Assembly (NCBI RefSeq): GCF_036625195.1 | Contig: NZ_JAZKUG010000001.1 | Location: 1,426,001-1,490,000 of the forward strand | Direction of reading: 5' to 3' | DNA: 64,000 nucleotides | DNA from: Accumulibacter sp. | Lineage (GTDB): Bacteria > Pseudomonadota > Gammaproteobacteria > Burkholderiales > Rhodocyclaceae | Part shown: positions 1 through 8,057 of the stretch, one piece after another | Layout of the letters: each line of letters opens with the position of its first letter | Position numbering within the stretch: position 1 is the first letter of the stretch | Program-made: the position numbers and the translations under genes | Notes under the pieces: generated by a model | Databases searched by the model: none | The model's input: only the letters and a program-made list of their open reading frames with translations | Told to the model about the DNA's origin: nothing

Positions 1-935
1 TCACGCTGCCGTCGGCGATCGTCTTGATCCTGTTCGCACTGGGCATCACCAGCTACCGTGATGCGCTGCCATCCGGCGCGCTGCACGGTCTCAAGGTGGT
101 GGCGGTGGCGGTCGTCGCGCAGGCAGTCTGGGGGATGGGCCGCACGCTCTGTCCGGACGTGCCGCGCGTCACCATCATGGCGGCGGCGACCTGCCTGGTG
201 ATGCTGGTGCCGTCCGCCTGGGGGCAGGTGGGGGTGATCGGCATGGCTGCGGTCGCTGGTCTGCTGCTCTTCAAGCCCGAGCCGGGGGCTGTGCACGAGC
301 CGCTGCCGATCACCGTCGGGCATCGCGTGGCCTTGTGCTGGCTGACGCTGTTCCTCGTCCTGCTGCTCGGCCTGCCGTTGTTGAGCACACTGTTCCCGAA
401 CCAGGTGTTGGCGATGGTGAATGCGTTCTACCGCTCCGGGTCGCTGGTTTTTGGTGGTGGGCATGTCGTCCTGCCGCTGCTGCAGGCTGAGGTCGTACCT
501 TCCGGCTGGGTGAGCAATGACGCGTTTCTCGCCGGATACGGGGCCGCGCAGGCCATTCCGGGTCCGCTGTTCACCTTTGCGGCGTTCCTCGGCGCGGCGA
601 TGAACCAGGCGCCTTCCGGTTGGCTGGGCGGCTTCATCTGCCTGCTGGCGATCTTCGCGCCCTCGTTCCTGCTGGTCGTCGGTGCGCTGCCGTTCTGGGA
701 GCGTCTGCGTCGCAACAGCCGCACGCAGGCGGCGCTGTCGGGCGTCAATGCGGCGGTGGTCGGGCTGCTGCTGGCAGCGCTCTACCAGCCGGTGTGGACG
801 AGCGCGATCCACGCACCGCAGCATTTCGGCCTGGCGCTGGTTGCGCTGGTTGGGCTGATGTTCTGGAAGCTGCCGCCGTGGCTGGTCGTGCTCGGCGGCG
901 GTGTTGCCGGCTGGTTGCTGGGCACGCTTTCGTGA
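1..935 (+). CDS. chrA: Chromate transporter ChrA, 5' end outside window
   Basis: This is the C-terminal part (about 310 residues) of a ChrA-family (CHR) membrane protein that exports chromate at the inner membrane. The frame is open from position 3, so the start lies upstream of the window; the TTG at 24 is internal. The visible part has several hydrophobic segments. It carries the family-typical stretch with FGGGHVVLPLL, followed by GYGAAQAIPGPLFTFAAFLG, which resembles the conserved GPG/AxxxAxxxG part of the second CHR domain. The protein ends in a hydrophobic helix at TGA 933-935. The next gene starts 9 bases later, so the ABC exporter genes may be co-transcribed. Family assignment is fairly firm; substrate is assumed from the family. 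Confidence 0.85.
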   Translation, partial: TLPSAIVLILFALGITSYRDALPSGALHGLKVVAVAVVAQAVWGMGRTLCPDVPRVTIMAAATCLVMLVPSAWGQVGVIGMAAVAGLLLFKPEPGAVHEPLPITVGHRVALCWLTLFLVLLLGLPLLSTLFPNQVLAMVNAFYRSGSLVFGGGHVVLPLLQAEVVPSGWVSNDAFLAGYGAAQAIPGPLFTFAAFLGAAMNQAPSGWLGGFICLLAIFAPSFLLVVGALPFWERLRRNSRTQAALSGVNAAVVGLLLAALYQPVWTSAIHAPQHFGLALVALVGLMFWKLPPWLVVLGGGVAGWLLGTLS

Positions 936-944
936 GGCGGGAAA

Positions 945-1931
945 ATGACCTGGAGTGACCGACAAGGATCTCTGCGGCGGCCCGGAACTGCCATCGCCGC
1001 ACCGATGCAGACCATCATCGCCGTATCCGGACTCTGCAAGACCTACGCCTCGGGCTTCCGGGCGCTGAACAGCGTCAGTCTGGACATCCGCCAGGGAGAG
1101 ATTTTCGCCCTGCTCGGTCCCAACGGCGCCGGCAAGACGACGCTGATCAGCATCATCTGCGGCATCGTCCAGGCGACCTCGGGGAGCGTGCGGGTCGGCG
1201 GTCACGACATCGTCGCCGGCTACCGTGCGGCCCGCTCGCTGATCGGGCTGGTGCCGCAGGAACTCACCACCGATGCCTTTGAATCAGTCTGGGCGACGGT
1301 ATCGTTCAGCCGCGGGCTGTTCGGCAGACGGGAGAACCCGCAGTACCTCGAGAAGCTGCTGCGCGACCTCTCGTTGTGGGAGCGCAGGGAAAGCCGCATT
1401 CGCACCCTCTCCGGCGGCATGAAGCGCCGCCTGCTGATCGCCAAGGCGCTGTCGCACGAACCACAGGTTCTCTTCCTCGACGAACCGACCGCCGGCGTCG
1501 ATGTCAACCTGCGGCGCGACATGTGGCAACTGGTGCGCACGCTGCAGGCCACCGGCGTCACCATCATCCTCACCACGCATTACATCGACGAGGCCGAGGA
1601 GATGGCGGACCGCATCGGCGTCATCAGCAAGGGCGAACTCATCCTCGTCGAGGAGAAGGCGGAACTGATGCGCCAGCTCGGCAGGAAGCGGCTGACGCTG
1701 CAACTGCAGCAGCCGCTGCCGGCGATTCCGTCAGCGCTGGCCGCGCATCGGCTCGAGCGGTCGCACGATGGCAGCGAGCTCACGTATACCTACGATGCGC
1801 AGGCGGAGGGCGGTGGCATCCTCGCGCTGCTCGAGGACCTGAGTACGGCCGGCATCGCCTTCCGCGACCTGCAGACGACGCAGAGTTCGCTCGAGGAGAT
1901 CTTCGTCGATCTGGTGAAGGACGAACGATGA
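945..1931 (+). CDS. ABC-2 type exporter, ATP-binding subunit (YadG-like)
   Basis: This is the cytoplasmic ATPase of an ABC-2 exporter. It has a Walker A GPNGAGKTT, signature LSGGMKRR, Walker B VLFLDEPT and H-loop TTHYIDEAEEMADRIG, followed by a C-terminal extension typical of YadG/DrrA-type ATPases. Two starts are possible. ATG 945 has a GAGG Shine-Dalgarno about 7 bases upstream. ATG 1005 (MQTIIAVSGLCKTY) fits the length of YadG relatives better but has no visible ribosome site. The stop overlaps the start of the permease gene in an ATGA, so the two subunits are translationally coupled. The transported substrate cannot be told from the sequence. Confidence 0.9.
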   Translation: MTWSDRQGSLRRPGTAIAAPMQTIIAVSGLCKTYASGFRALNSVSLDIRQGEIFALLGPNGAGKTTLISIICGIVQATSGSVRVGGHDIVAGYRAARSLIGLVPQELTTDAFESVWATVSFSRGLFGRRENPQYLEKLLRDLSLWERRESRIRTLSGGMKRRLLIAKALSHEPQVLFLDEPTAGVDVNLRRDMWQLVRTLQATGVTIILTTHYIDEAEEMADRIGVISKGELILVEEKAELMRQLGRKRLTLQLQQPLPAIPSALAAHRLERSHDGSELTYTYDAQAEGGGILALLEDLSTAGIAFRDLQTTQSSLEEIFVDLVKDER

Positions 1932-2689
1932 ACGGGCCGGCGATGCGGGCGATCTACCTCTTCGAGATGGCGCGGACCCGCCGTACGCTGCTGCAGAGCA
2001 TCGTCTCGCCGGTGATCTCGACCGCGCTCTACTTCGTCGTCTTCGGCGCCGCCATCGGCTCGCGCATCGACGAGATCGACGGGGTCAGCTACGGCGCCTT
2101 CATCGTTCCCGGCCTGATCATGCTCTCGGTCCTGACGCAGAGCGTTGCCAACGCCTCCTTCGGCATCTTCTTTCCGCGCTTCACGGGAACGATCTACGAG
2201 TTGCTCTCGGCGCCGCTCTCCTATCTCGAGATCGCCGCCAGCTACGTCGGCGCGGCGGCAACGAAGTCGATCATCCTCGGCCTGATCATCCTCGCCACGG
2301 CCGCGCTGTTCGTGCCGCTGCGCATCGAGCATCCATTCTGGATGCTGCTCTTCCTGCTGCTGACGGCGTTGAGCTTCAGCCTGCTGGGTTTCATCATCGG
2401 TATCTGGGCCGACAACTTCGAGAAACTGCAGCTCGTGCCGATGCTGGTCATTACGCCACTGACCTTCCTCGGCGGCAGTTTTTACTCGATCAGCATGCTG
2501 CCGCCGATCTGGCAGACGATCAGCCTGTTCAACCCGGTCGTCTACCTTGTCAGCGGCTTTCGCTGGAGTTTCCATGGCGTCGCCGACGTCAGTGTGGCGG
2601 TCAGCCTGGCGATGACGCTCGCCTTCCTGGCCATCTTCATCGCCATCGTTGCCTGGATCTTCAGGACTGGATATCGCCTGCGGAGCTAG
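1928..2689 (+). CDS. ABC-2 type exporter, permease subunit (YadH-like)
   Basis: This is a 253-residue integral inner-membrane protein with about six hydrophobic segments. It matches the YadH/ABC2_membrane family throughout, for example YFVVFGAAIGSRI, FIVPGLIMLSVLTQS, LVPMLVITPLTFLGGSFYS and the closing FRTGYRLRS. ATG 1928 overlaps the TGA of the ATPase gene, as expected for two subunits made in equal amounts. The long in-frame extension upstream is only a shadow of the ATPase gene. It should form a homodimeric channel with two copies of the ATPase. Substrate is unknown. Confidence 0.9.
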   Translation: MNGPAMRAIYLFEMARTRRTLLQSIVSPVISTALYFVVFGAAIGSRIDEIDGVSYGAFIVPGLIMLSVLTQSVANASFGIFFPRFTGTIYELLSAPLSYLEIAASYVGAAATKSIILGLIILATAALFVPLRIEHPFWMLLFLLLTALSFSLLGFIIGIWADNFEKLQLVPMLVITPLTFLGGSFYSISMLPPIWQTISLFNPVVYLVSGFRWSFHGVADVSVAVSLAMTLAFLAIFIAIVAWIFRTGYRLRS

Positions 2690-2784
2690 TCGAAAACAAC
2701 TGGACAAACGTACAGTATTGCGCTACTGTTCGTCCCGCTGTCGCTGGTTGTGATCCATTCATCCCGACGAAGGAGGAACAGAGC

Positions 2785-2958
2785 ATGAACACCATCCAGA
2801 AGTGGTTCGAACAGGTTGCTGGCGTGACCCGTACCGAGCGTGCCCGCTGGGCGCTGGCGCAGCAGGTATATGGCGCGCGCGGGCTCGATATCGCCGCCTT
2901 GCAGAAGCCGGCATGCTGGCGGCGGAAGGCGAGCGCCTGCCGTGCCGAGGGCCGCTGA
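2785..2958 (+). CDS. Small hypothetical protein, 57 residues
   Basis: This short reading frame was found by its strong ribosome-binding site: AGGAGG at 2771-2776, 8 bases before ATG 2785. The product starts MNTIQKWFEQVAGVTRTERA, is charged, and ends in a Cys- and Arg-rich tail. I recognise no family. After about residue 40 the composition changes, and a +1 shift near 2910 would give a more protein-like continuation (AGMLAAEGERLP). The original gene may therefore have been frameshifted. The strong ribosome site and the free-standing position between the ABC genes and the hydrolase support translation; function unknown. Confidence 0.45.
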   Translation: MNTIQKWFEQVAGVTRTERARWALAQQVYGARGLDIAALQKPACWRRKASACRAEGR

Positions 2959-3077
2959 GGAAGCGCCGATTTCTGCCCGTCCGGTCTGCCCAACGTCGGC
3001 CAACGGCCGTCGCCACGAGCCGCGGCTCTGCCCTATACTGCGATGGCTTTGCAACTCGACGTCAAGGACACCGCACC

Positions 3078-4361
3078 ATGTCACCGGTAAAGACCAAGGC
3101 CGCCGGCCATCAGCCGCGCGCCGGACGCAGCCAGGCTGCCAAGATCGCGGTGCAGCAGACCGCGGCGCGCGTACGCGAGATGCATCAGGCAATCGCCAGC
3201 AAGCCGTTCTCTGCCCTGCGGCGCGTTCCCTTCCTCGCTGGTCCGACGAGACTCGTACAGATCGCGCACGACAGAATCGTCGCCGGCGTGTATCAGGCGA
3301 TCCACCACGGCAGCGGCGTCCTGCTTGACGCCGCTGCCATCCTTGAGGAACGGCGAGTGCAGCAGCCCTCCGGCGAAGCGCCGCGTCGACTCGCCACGCG
3401 CATGGATGCTGCCCTGAACGGAGTCTTTGGCGATCATCTCGCCGCCAACGAGAACCGCCTGGCGATTGTCATGACGCTGCACTACGAGGGTGCCACCCTC
3501 ACGCCTGGCAGCCATCCGTTTCCGGCTGTCGGACGGCGCCTGTGCGTCTTCGTACACGGCCTTGCCTGCGACCAATCGTCCTGGCAACCACGCCCGGGAC
3601 GCGCGGACGGTACGACGACCGTCGATTTCGGGCAGCAACTGCAGGCCGACCTGGGCTACACGCCGCTCTACCTGCGCTACAACAGCGGCTTGCCGATCAG
3701 ACGCAATGGCGGCGAATTGGCTGCCTTGCTCGAGCAGCTCATCACCACCTCGGCGCCAGCGGACAGCGAGCTGGTCATCATCGGTCACAGCATGGGCGGC
3801 CTGGTGGCGATGGCAGCCTGTGAGCAGGCCGCCGCCGCTGGCATGCGCTGGCCGCTGGCCACCCGCATGCTGATCTGCCTCGGCGCGCCACAACTCGGCT
3901 CGTCCCTCGAGCGGCTGGGTCACCTGGTCACCTCGGCCCTGCAGGTATCGACGGTCACGCAACCGATCGCCCGCATCGCTACAGCGCGCAGTCAGGGCAT
4001 CCAGGATCTGCGACACGGCCCAGGCGCTGCTCGGGTGCATCCGGCAGCCGCTCACATCGCCTACCGTTTTCTCGGCGCCAGCCTGGCCGAAGACGTCGAA
4101 CAGCGCTTTGGCCGCTTGCTGGGCGACGGACTGGTTTCGCTCGGCAGCGCTACCGCTCCGGCGGCTGCAAGCGACGTGCAGACGGCGACGCTGGGCAGGC
4201 TTGGCCACATGGCCCTGCTGACCGATGCTCGCGTCTATCGCCAGATCGGAGAATGGGTTGCTGCTCTGGAGAAACCGGAACCGGCCGCTGCCCATGCCAG
4301 AAACGTCGTGCGGAAGGTCGTCACGCCCAAGCCACGGAACAGGGCGCCTACGCGCGAATGA
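3078..4361 (+). CDS. Alpha/beta hydrolase, lipase/PGAP1-like
   Basis: This 427-residue protein has a basic N-terminal region and then an alpha/beta-hydrolase core. The strand LCVFVHGLACDQSSW supplies the oxyanion region, GHSMGG holds the nucleophile serine, and LGRLGHMALL near the C-terminus looks like the catalytic histidine loop. No signal peptide or membrane helix is evident. The first 140 residues are helical and resemble the extra N-terminal domain of Rhodocyclales hydrolases sometimes annotated as permease-associated or PHB-related; that link is tentative. ATG 3078 was chosen because the frame upstream is low-complexity Arg-rich shadow. It stands alone on the plus strand. Confidence 0.75.
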   Translation: MSPVKTKAAGHQPRAGRSQAAKIAVQQTAARVREMHQAIASKPFSALRRVPFLAGPTRLVQIAHDRIVAGVYQAIHHGSGVLLDAAAILEERRVQQPSGEAPRRLATRMDAALNGVFGDHLAANENRLAIVMTLHYEGATLTPGSHPFPAVGRRLCVFVHGLACDQSSWQPRPGRADGTTTVDFGQQLQADLGYTPLYLRYNSGLPIRRNGGELAALLEQLITTSAPADSELVIIGHSMGGLVAMAACEQAAAAGMRWPLATRMLICLGAPQLGSSLERLGHLVTSALQVSTVTQPIARIATARSQGIQDLRHGPGAARVHPAAAHIAYRFLGASLAEDVEQRFGRLLGDGLVSLGSATAPAAASDVQTATLGRLGHMALLTDARVYRQIGEWVAALEKPEPAAAHARNVVRKVVTPKPRNRAPTRE

Positions 4362-4599
4362 CGGGGCCGTTCGGGCGGATGCGCGAGCGCACATGCGGGT
4401 TGCGCGCAGCCTGCCGCGCAACGCCACGAGCCGCCGGCCGGAGCGGCCGCGCCGCACGGCCTATGAGTCAAGCGGCAGTTCGACGTTGACCCCTGGATCC
4501 GTGGTGGTCGCCCGATCACGTCGTGCGACCAGGCGTAACGGCGTTGCGTGACGCGGCGGGCGCGGTGGCTGGCCGGCGAGCGGCTCCGTGCAACGCGCA

Positions 4600-5241
4600 C
4601 TACTCCTCGATCGGCACCGCCGTGAAGGCCGCACTTGCCTCAAGTCGCGCGACGAGGCCCTCGAGCGCTGGATAATTGGCTGCCGGCCATTCGTGTGGCA
4701 GCACGTAGCGGATGAAGCCGATTCCGGCGACCGTCGAGATGTCGGCCTGCGTCAGGCGACCGGCGAACAGGAAGTCACCGTCGAGGCGCTCCTCGAGCAT
4801 CGTGAACGCCTGCCGCATCTGTTCGCGCAGGCGACTCGTCCACTCGGCCCACTGCTGCTCGGCCGGGCGCTTGCGTTCGTACTCGATGGCGACTGCCTTT
4901 TCCGTACCGAGCATCGCCAGCGCCATCAACTGCTGAATCTGGCGGCGGTCGGCGCCGCTGCGCGGTGTCAGCGGGGTGAGGTGGCGCTCGACGGCGAGTT
5001 CGTCGAGGTAATCGAGCATGTAGGCGCTCTCGTACAGTCTCTCGCCATTGGGCAGCGTCAGCATCGGCACCTTGAACAGCGGATTGAGCGGTCGCATCGC
5101 GTCCATATGACGAAAGACCGAGAGCGAGAGATGCTCGAACGGGATCCCGTAGTGCTTCATGCTCACCGCCACCCGGCGCACGAAAGGCGAATCGTAGAGG
5201 CCGAGCAACTGATGTTGCCGGCTGTTCGTCGTTTGCGTCAT
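4600..5241 (-). CDS. Glutathione S-transferase family protein
   Basis: This 213-residue cytosolic protein has an N-terminal thioredoxin-like GST domain: LLGLYDSPFVRRVAVSMKHY, with the cis-proline region FKVPML and the glutathione-gamma-Glu binding ESAYMLDYLDE. An all-helical C-terminal domain follows, containing the N-capping box-like DFLFAGRLTQADISTVAGI. The aligned active-site position is Ser in YDSPF. The start is ATG at 5241. Its stop faces the 3' end of the hydrolase across about 240 bases without features. Substrate unknown. Confidence 0.85.
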   Translation of the reverse strand: MTQTTNSRQHQLLGLYDSPFVRRVAVSMKHYGIPFEHLSLSVFRHMDAMRPLNPLFKVPMLTLPNGERLYESAYMLDYLDELAVERHLTPLTPRSGADRRQIQQLMALAMLGTEKAVAIEYERKRPAEQQWAEWTSRLREQMRQAFTMLEERLDGDFLFAGRLTQADISTVAGIGFIRYVLPHEWPAANYPALEGLVARLEASAAFTAVPIEE

Positions 5242-5351
5242 GTTCAGTCTCCAATCGAAGTGGGTCTGCTGCCCGCCGGCTGCGACACGAGCCGGCGATG
5301 GCCATGAATTCGCGGTGCGGCCGCGCCGGCCGAGGCCGTCTGCAGGACCTC

Positions 5352-5675
5352 TCAGGCGCAAGCAACGGCCGCGCTCCTCGGCCGCAACCCGGGCAGGCGC
5401 CATCCGCGCCAGCAGGAACCCGGCGGCGGCAGCAGCCGGAACGTCGCTGCGCACGCGCCGCCGCCCTTGCCGTGCCAGGGCTCGACCACCACGCGGCCGT
5501 TACTGCCTATGAGGTGACGCTGGCCAGGCAGCAACCAGACGTCGTGACCGCCGTTCTCCTCGGTGAGCCAGATGCGATCGCTGACCGCGCTCAGGGTCCA
5601 GCCGGCGATGCCTTCGAGCGACATTGCCTCGCTGGCACCCATTGCGAACTCGATTGATGGTGTGCGGACTGCCAT
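5352..5675 (-). CDS. DUF2917 domain protein
   Basis: This is a 107-residue protein of the DUF2917 type: SMELxxxxGWTLxxxxDRIWLTEExxGxDVWLLPGQ followed by GRVVVEPW, a small cupin-like fold. The start at 5675 was chosen because it has a good ribosome site (GGAAAGGAG) 6-14 bases upstream; the longer frame reaches into the neighbouring promoter. The gene is divergent from a LysR-type regulator, an arrangement often seen for this family, so the regulator probably controls it. Function of the family is unknown. Confidence 0.75.
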   Translation of the reverse strand: MAVRTPSIEFAMGASEAMSLEGIAGWTLSAVSDRIWLTEENGGHDVWLLPGQRHLIGSNGRVVVEPWHGKGGGACAATFRLLPPPGSCWRGWRLPGLRPRSAAVACA

Positions 5676-5727
5676 GAGATTCTCCTTTCCTTTCATGACA
5701 CCGGCCCCTGCGAAACCGGCAACGCCA

Positions 5728-5756
5728 TTCTCAGCCGCCGGCGGCGCCGCTACAAT
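5728..5756 (+). promoter_or_regulatory. Candidate sigma70 promoter of the LysR gene
   Basis: TTCTCA at 5728-5733 and TACAAT at 5751-5756 are separated by 17 bases. They would start transcription near 5763, about 25 bases before the TTG start codon of the regulator gene. Seen by eye only. Confidence 0.45.
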
Positions 5757-5763
5757 GGAAATG

Positions 5764-5784
5764 TTTTCACCTGACATGTGAGAA
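5764..5784 (+). promoter_or_regulatory. Inverted repeat, candidate LysR autoregulatory operator
   Basis: TTTTCAC and GTGAGAA flank a 7-base centre (CTGACAT), with 6 of 7 positions matching as an inverted repeat. It lies at the expected transcription start of the LysR gene and ends three bases before its start codon, where a bound regulator would block its own expression. Confidence 0.35.
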
Positions 5785-5787
5785 GAT

Positions 5788-6720
5788 TTGTCGGATCACA
5801 GACGTACGCCAGCTCTCGGCAGCCTGCGCGTCTTCGTCGCCGCGGCGCGTAGCCAGAGCGTCACCGGTGCCGCGGCTGCGCTCCATCTGACGCACGGTGC
5901 CGTCAGCCATCAGCTGCGGCAGTTGCAGGACCACCTCGGGATCGCCCTCTTCGAGCGTCATGGCCGCGGCCTGCGGCTGACCGCACACGGTGCTGCCTAT
6001 GCCGAGGAACTGGCACGCGCTTTTGCCGACATCGACCAGGCAACGGACCGGTTGCTTGCGAGCCGCGTCTATCGCCGTCTGCGGGTCAGTTGCATGCCCT
6101 CCTTCGCTGCTCGCTGGCTGTTGCCACGCTTGGGCAACTTCATCGCCCGTCACCCCGAATGTGACGTGGAGGTGCAGTCGAGCGCGCGCCTGGCCGACAT
6201 CAAGGGTGGCGAAGCCGACGTCGCGCTGCGCTTCGGTCACGGTCGCTACCCCGGGTTGCACTGCCGGCTGCTGATGAAGGACTGGTACTATCCGGTTTGC
6301 TCACCGGATTTCCACCGTCGCCACGAGTTGAACAGCCCGGCGCAACTGATCACGCTGCCCCTCCTGCGATCCCCGGACGAGCACTGGCAGCCTTGGTTCA
6401 GCGCAGCGGGGCTGGTCATCGACGAGCCGCAACGTGGCGCCATCTTCGACGATTCCAGCCTGATGCTGATGGCCGCTGCCTCCGGCCAGGGTGTCGCGCT
6501 CGCCCGACACACACTGGCCGTCGACGATCTCGCGAATGGCCGCCTGTTGCGGCCGTTCACGACGATCATCGAGTCACCGCTGGCCTATTACTTCCTCTCG
6601 CGTCCCGCCGACGAGGAGCAGCCGGCGGTCGTCTCCTTTCGCGACTGGCTCTTCCAGGAAGCCGCTTCGTATTCCCCGCCGGCGGGAGAAGCGACGGCAG
6701 CCCCTGGTCAAGGGTCCTGA
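5788..6720 (+). CDS. LysR-family transcriptional regulator, GcvA-like
   Basis: This 310-residue regulator has an N-terminal winged helix-turn-helix (residues about 8-65: FVAAARSQSVTGAAAALHLT, then SHQLRQLQDHLG) and a two-lobed effector domain. The GcvA-like signature ARWLLPRLGNFIARHPECDV is present. Translation must start at TTG 5788 or later because an in-frame TGA stands at 5779; GAGAAG is a modest ribosome site. The gene diverges from the DUF2917 gene, which is its likely target. The effector is unknown. The last 20 residues are low complexity. Confidence 0.85.
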   Translation: MSDHRRTPALGSLRVFVAAARSQSVTGAAAALHLTHGAVSHQLRQLQDHLGIALFERHGRGLRLTAHGAAYAEELARAFADIDQATDRLLASRVYRRLRVSCMPSFAARWLLPRLGNFIARHPECDVEVQSSARLADIKGGEADVALRFGHGRYPGLHCRLLMKDWYYPVCSPDFHRRHELNSPAQLITLPLLRSPDEHWQPWFSAAGLVIDEPQRGAIFDDSSLMLMAAASGQGVALARHTLAVDDLANGRLLRPFTTIIESPLAYYFLSRPADEEQPAVVSFRDWLFQEAASYSPPAGEATAAPGQGS

Positions 6721-6788
6721 CGCCGGCGACGACGGCGTTCCGCCGCTCGACGCATGCTGGCTGCGGATGCGCCGCCGCCCGCCATCCC

Positions 6789-7415
6789 TCAGCCCTTCCT
6801 CTGCTGCGGCAGGGTCGGCAGCACGAGCCGGAAATGCATCGCCGCCAGGCGCAGGCCGAGAACGATCGCCATCCCGACCCATGACGCGTAGACGGGTGCG
6901 ACGCCTGCCGCCTGCAGCGCGATCATCGCCAGTGCCCCGGCCCATGCCGCCGAAGCATAGAGTTCGCCCTGCAGGAAGATCAACGGGACGTCATTGCACA
7001 GGACGTCGCGCAGGACGCCGCCGACGGCGCCGGTGATCACCCCCATCAGGCTCGCCACCAGCCAAGGGGCGTGCCACTGCAGTGCCACCTGCGTGCCGAC
7101 GATGGTGAACAGCGCCAGGCCGATGGCGTCGGGAATAAGGAACAGGCGCGGCGGGACGCGGCAGGCGCGAGCTACGAAGAAGGTCAGCACGGCCGCGCCG
7201 AGGGCGACGGCAAGGTAGGTCTGGTCGACCACCCAGAAGACCTTGCGATCGAGCAGCAGGTCGCGGACGGTGCCGCCACCCAGGGCGGTCGCCACGGCTA
7301 CCAGCAACGCACCGATGAGGTCCATCTGCCGGCGCGCCGAATCGAGCACACCGGTCAGCGCATTGACCGCCACCGCCGCCACGCCGACCCAGTAGAGCAG
7401 CGTCTCGATGCTCAT
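6789..7415 (-). CDS. TRIC-type (UPF0126) cation channel family membrane protein
   Basis: This is a 208-residue inner-membrane protein made of two repeats of about three helices. The repeated family motif is clear: VATALGGGTVRDLLLDR in the first half and ITGAVGGVLRDVLCND in the second, matching the GGGxxRD signature of UPF0126/YicG, the bacterial relatives of trimeric intracellular cation channels. Its start codon overlaps the stop of the Lrp-type regulator in ATGA (7412-7415), so the two are coupled. Conducted ion in the cell is unknown; some relatives are linked to glycine or amino-acid movement. Confidence 0.85.
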   Translation of the reverse strand: MSIETLLYWVGVAAVAVNALTGVLDSARRQMDLIGALLVAVATALGGGTVRDLLLDRKVFWVVDQTYLAVALGAAVLTFFVARACRVPPRLFLIPDAIGLALFTIVGTQVALQWHAPWLVASLMGVITGAVGGVLRDVLCNDVPLIFLQGELYASAAWAGALAMIALQAAGVAPVYASWVGMAIVLGLRLAAMHFRLVLPTLPQQRKG

Positions 7416-7882
7416 CGCTCGCCGACCGGCAGCGCCGTCCGGTCCACCACACGCCGCAGCACGAAGCTCGAATGCACCCCGGTCACCCCCTTGATGCCGG
7501 TGATCCGGTTGAGCAGCAGATCCTGGTAGGCGTCCATGTCGCGCACCACCACCTTGAGCTGGTAATCGGCAGCCTGCCCGGTGATCAGCAGGCATTCGAC
7601 GATCTCCGGGATCTCACGGATTGCCGCTTCGAGCTGGCTGAAGCGCTCCGGTGTGTGCTCGTCCATCGATATGTGGATCAACGCCATCAATGACAGGCCG
7701 AGTGCTCGCGGGTCGACCAGCGCCCGATAGCCGACGATCGCACCCGCTTCCTCGAGCGCACGCACGCGTCGCAGACAGGGTGAAGGCGACAGCCCGATGC
7801 GCTCGGCGAGATCCTGGTTGCTGATCCGCCCGTCCTCCTGCAGCACCTGCAGGATCCTGCGGTCGAAACGATCCAGTTGCAT
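7412..7882 (-). CDS. Lrp/AsnC-family transcriptional regulator
   Basis: This 156-residue protein has the AsnC helix-turn-helix at residues 1-60 (LDRFDRRILQVLQEDGRIS, LAERIGLSPSPCLRRVRALE). A RAM effector domain follows, with VECLLITGQAADYQLKVVV and the GVTGVHSSFVL strand. Such regulators assemble as octamers and sense amino acids. It is divergent from leuA and coupled to the TRIC-type membrane protein. Leucine-linked control of leuA and of the channel gene is a reasonable inference, but not shown by the sequence. Confidence 0.9.
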   Translation of the reverse strand: MQLDRFDRRILQVLQEDGRISNQDLAERIGLSPSPCLRRVRALEEAGAIVGYRALVDPRALGLSLMALIHISMDEHTPERFSQLEAAIREIPEIVECLLITGQAADYQLKVVVRDMDAYQDLLLNRITGIKGVTGVHSSFVLRRVVDRTALPVGER

Positions 7883-7954
7883 CCGATTGCCTGTCCAAGT
7901 GAAGGAAAGGCAGAAATCCTAACAGGATAGTACGAGAACGCAATATTCTGCCGG

Positions 7955-7966
7955 TATCGATCGATA
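7955..7966. promoter_or_regulatory. Perfect 12-bp palindrome in the lrp/leuA intergenic region
   Basis: TATCGATCGATA is self-complementary over 12 bases and lies in the AT-richer part of the 175-base divergent spacer, near a second AT-rich patch (GCAATATTC, 7940-7948). Position and symmetry suit a regulator site, most simply for the adjacent Lrp-type protein. Confidence 0.3.
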
Positions 7967-8057
7967 TTTGTGGCAAGAACGCAAGCACGTGCCGGCTCAT
8001 CGCAGGTATCATCCCAACCGTCAATGGATCAGAGCAGAGCATTCGAGGAGCCCCAGC

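Noticed and set aside
1376..1927. 184-codon N-terminal extension of the ABC permease
   Set aside because: The extension is Arg/His-rich and lies wholly in another frame of the ATPase gene; the true start overlaps the ATPase stop in ATGA.
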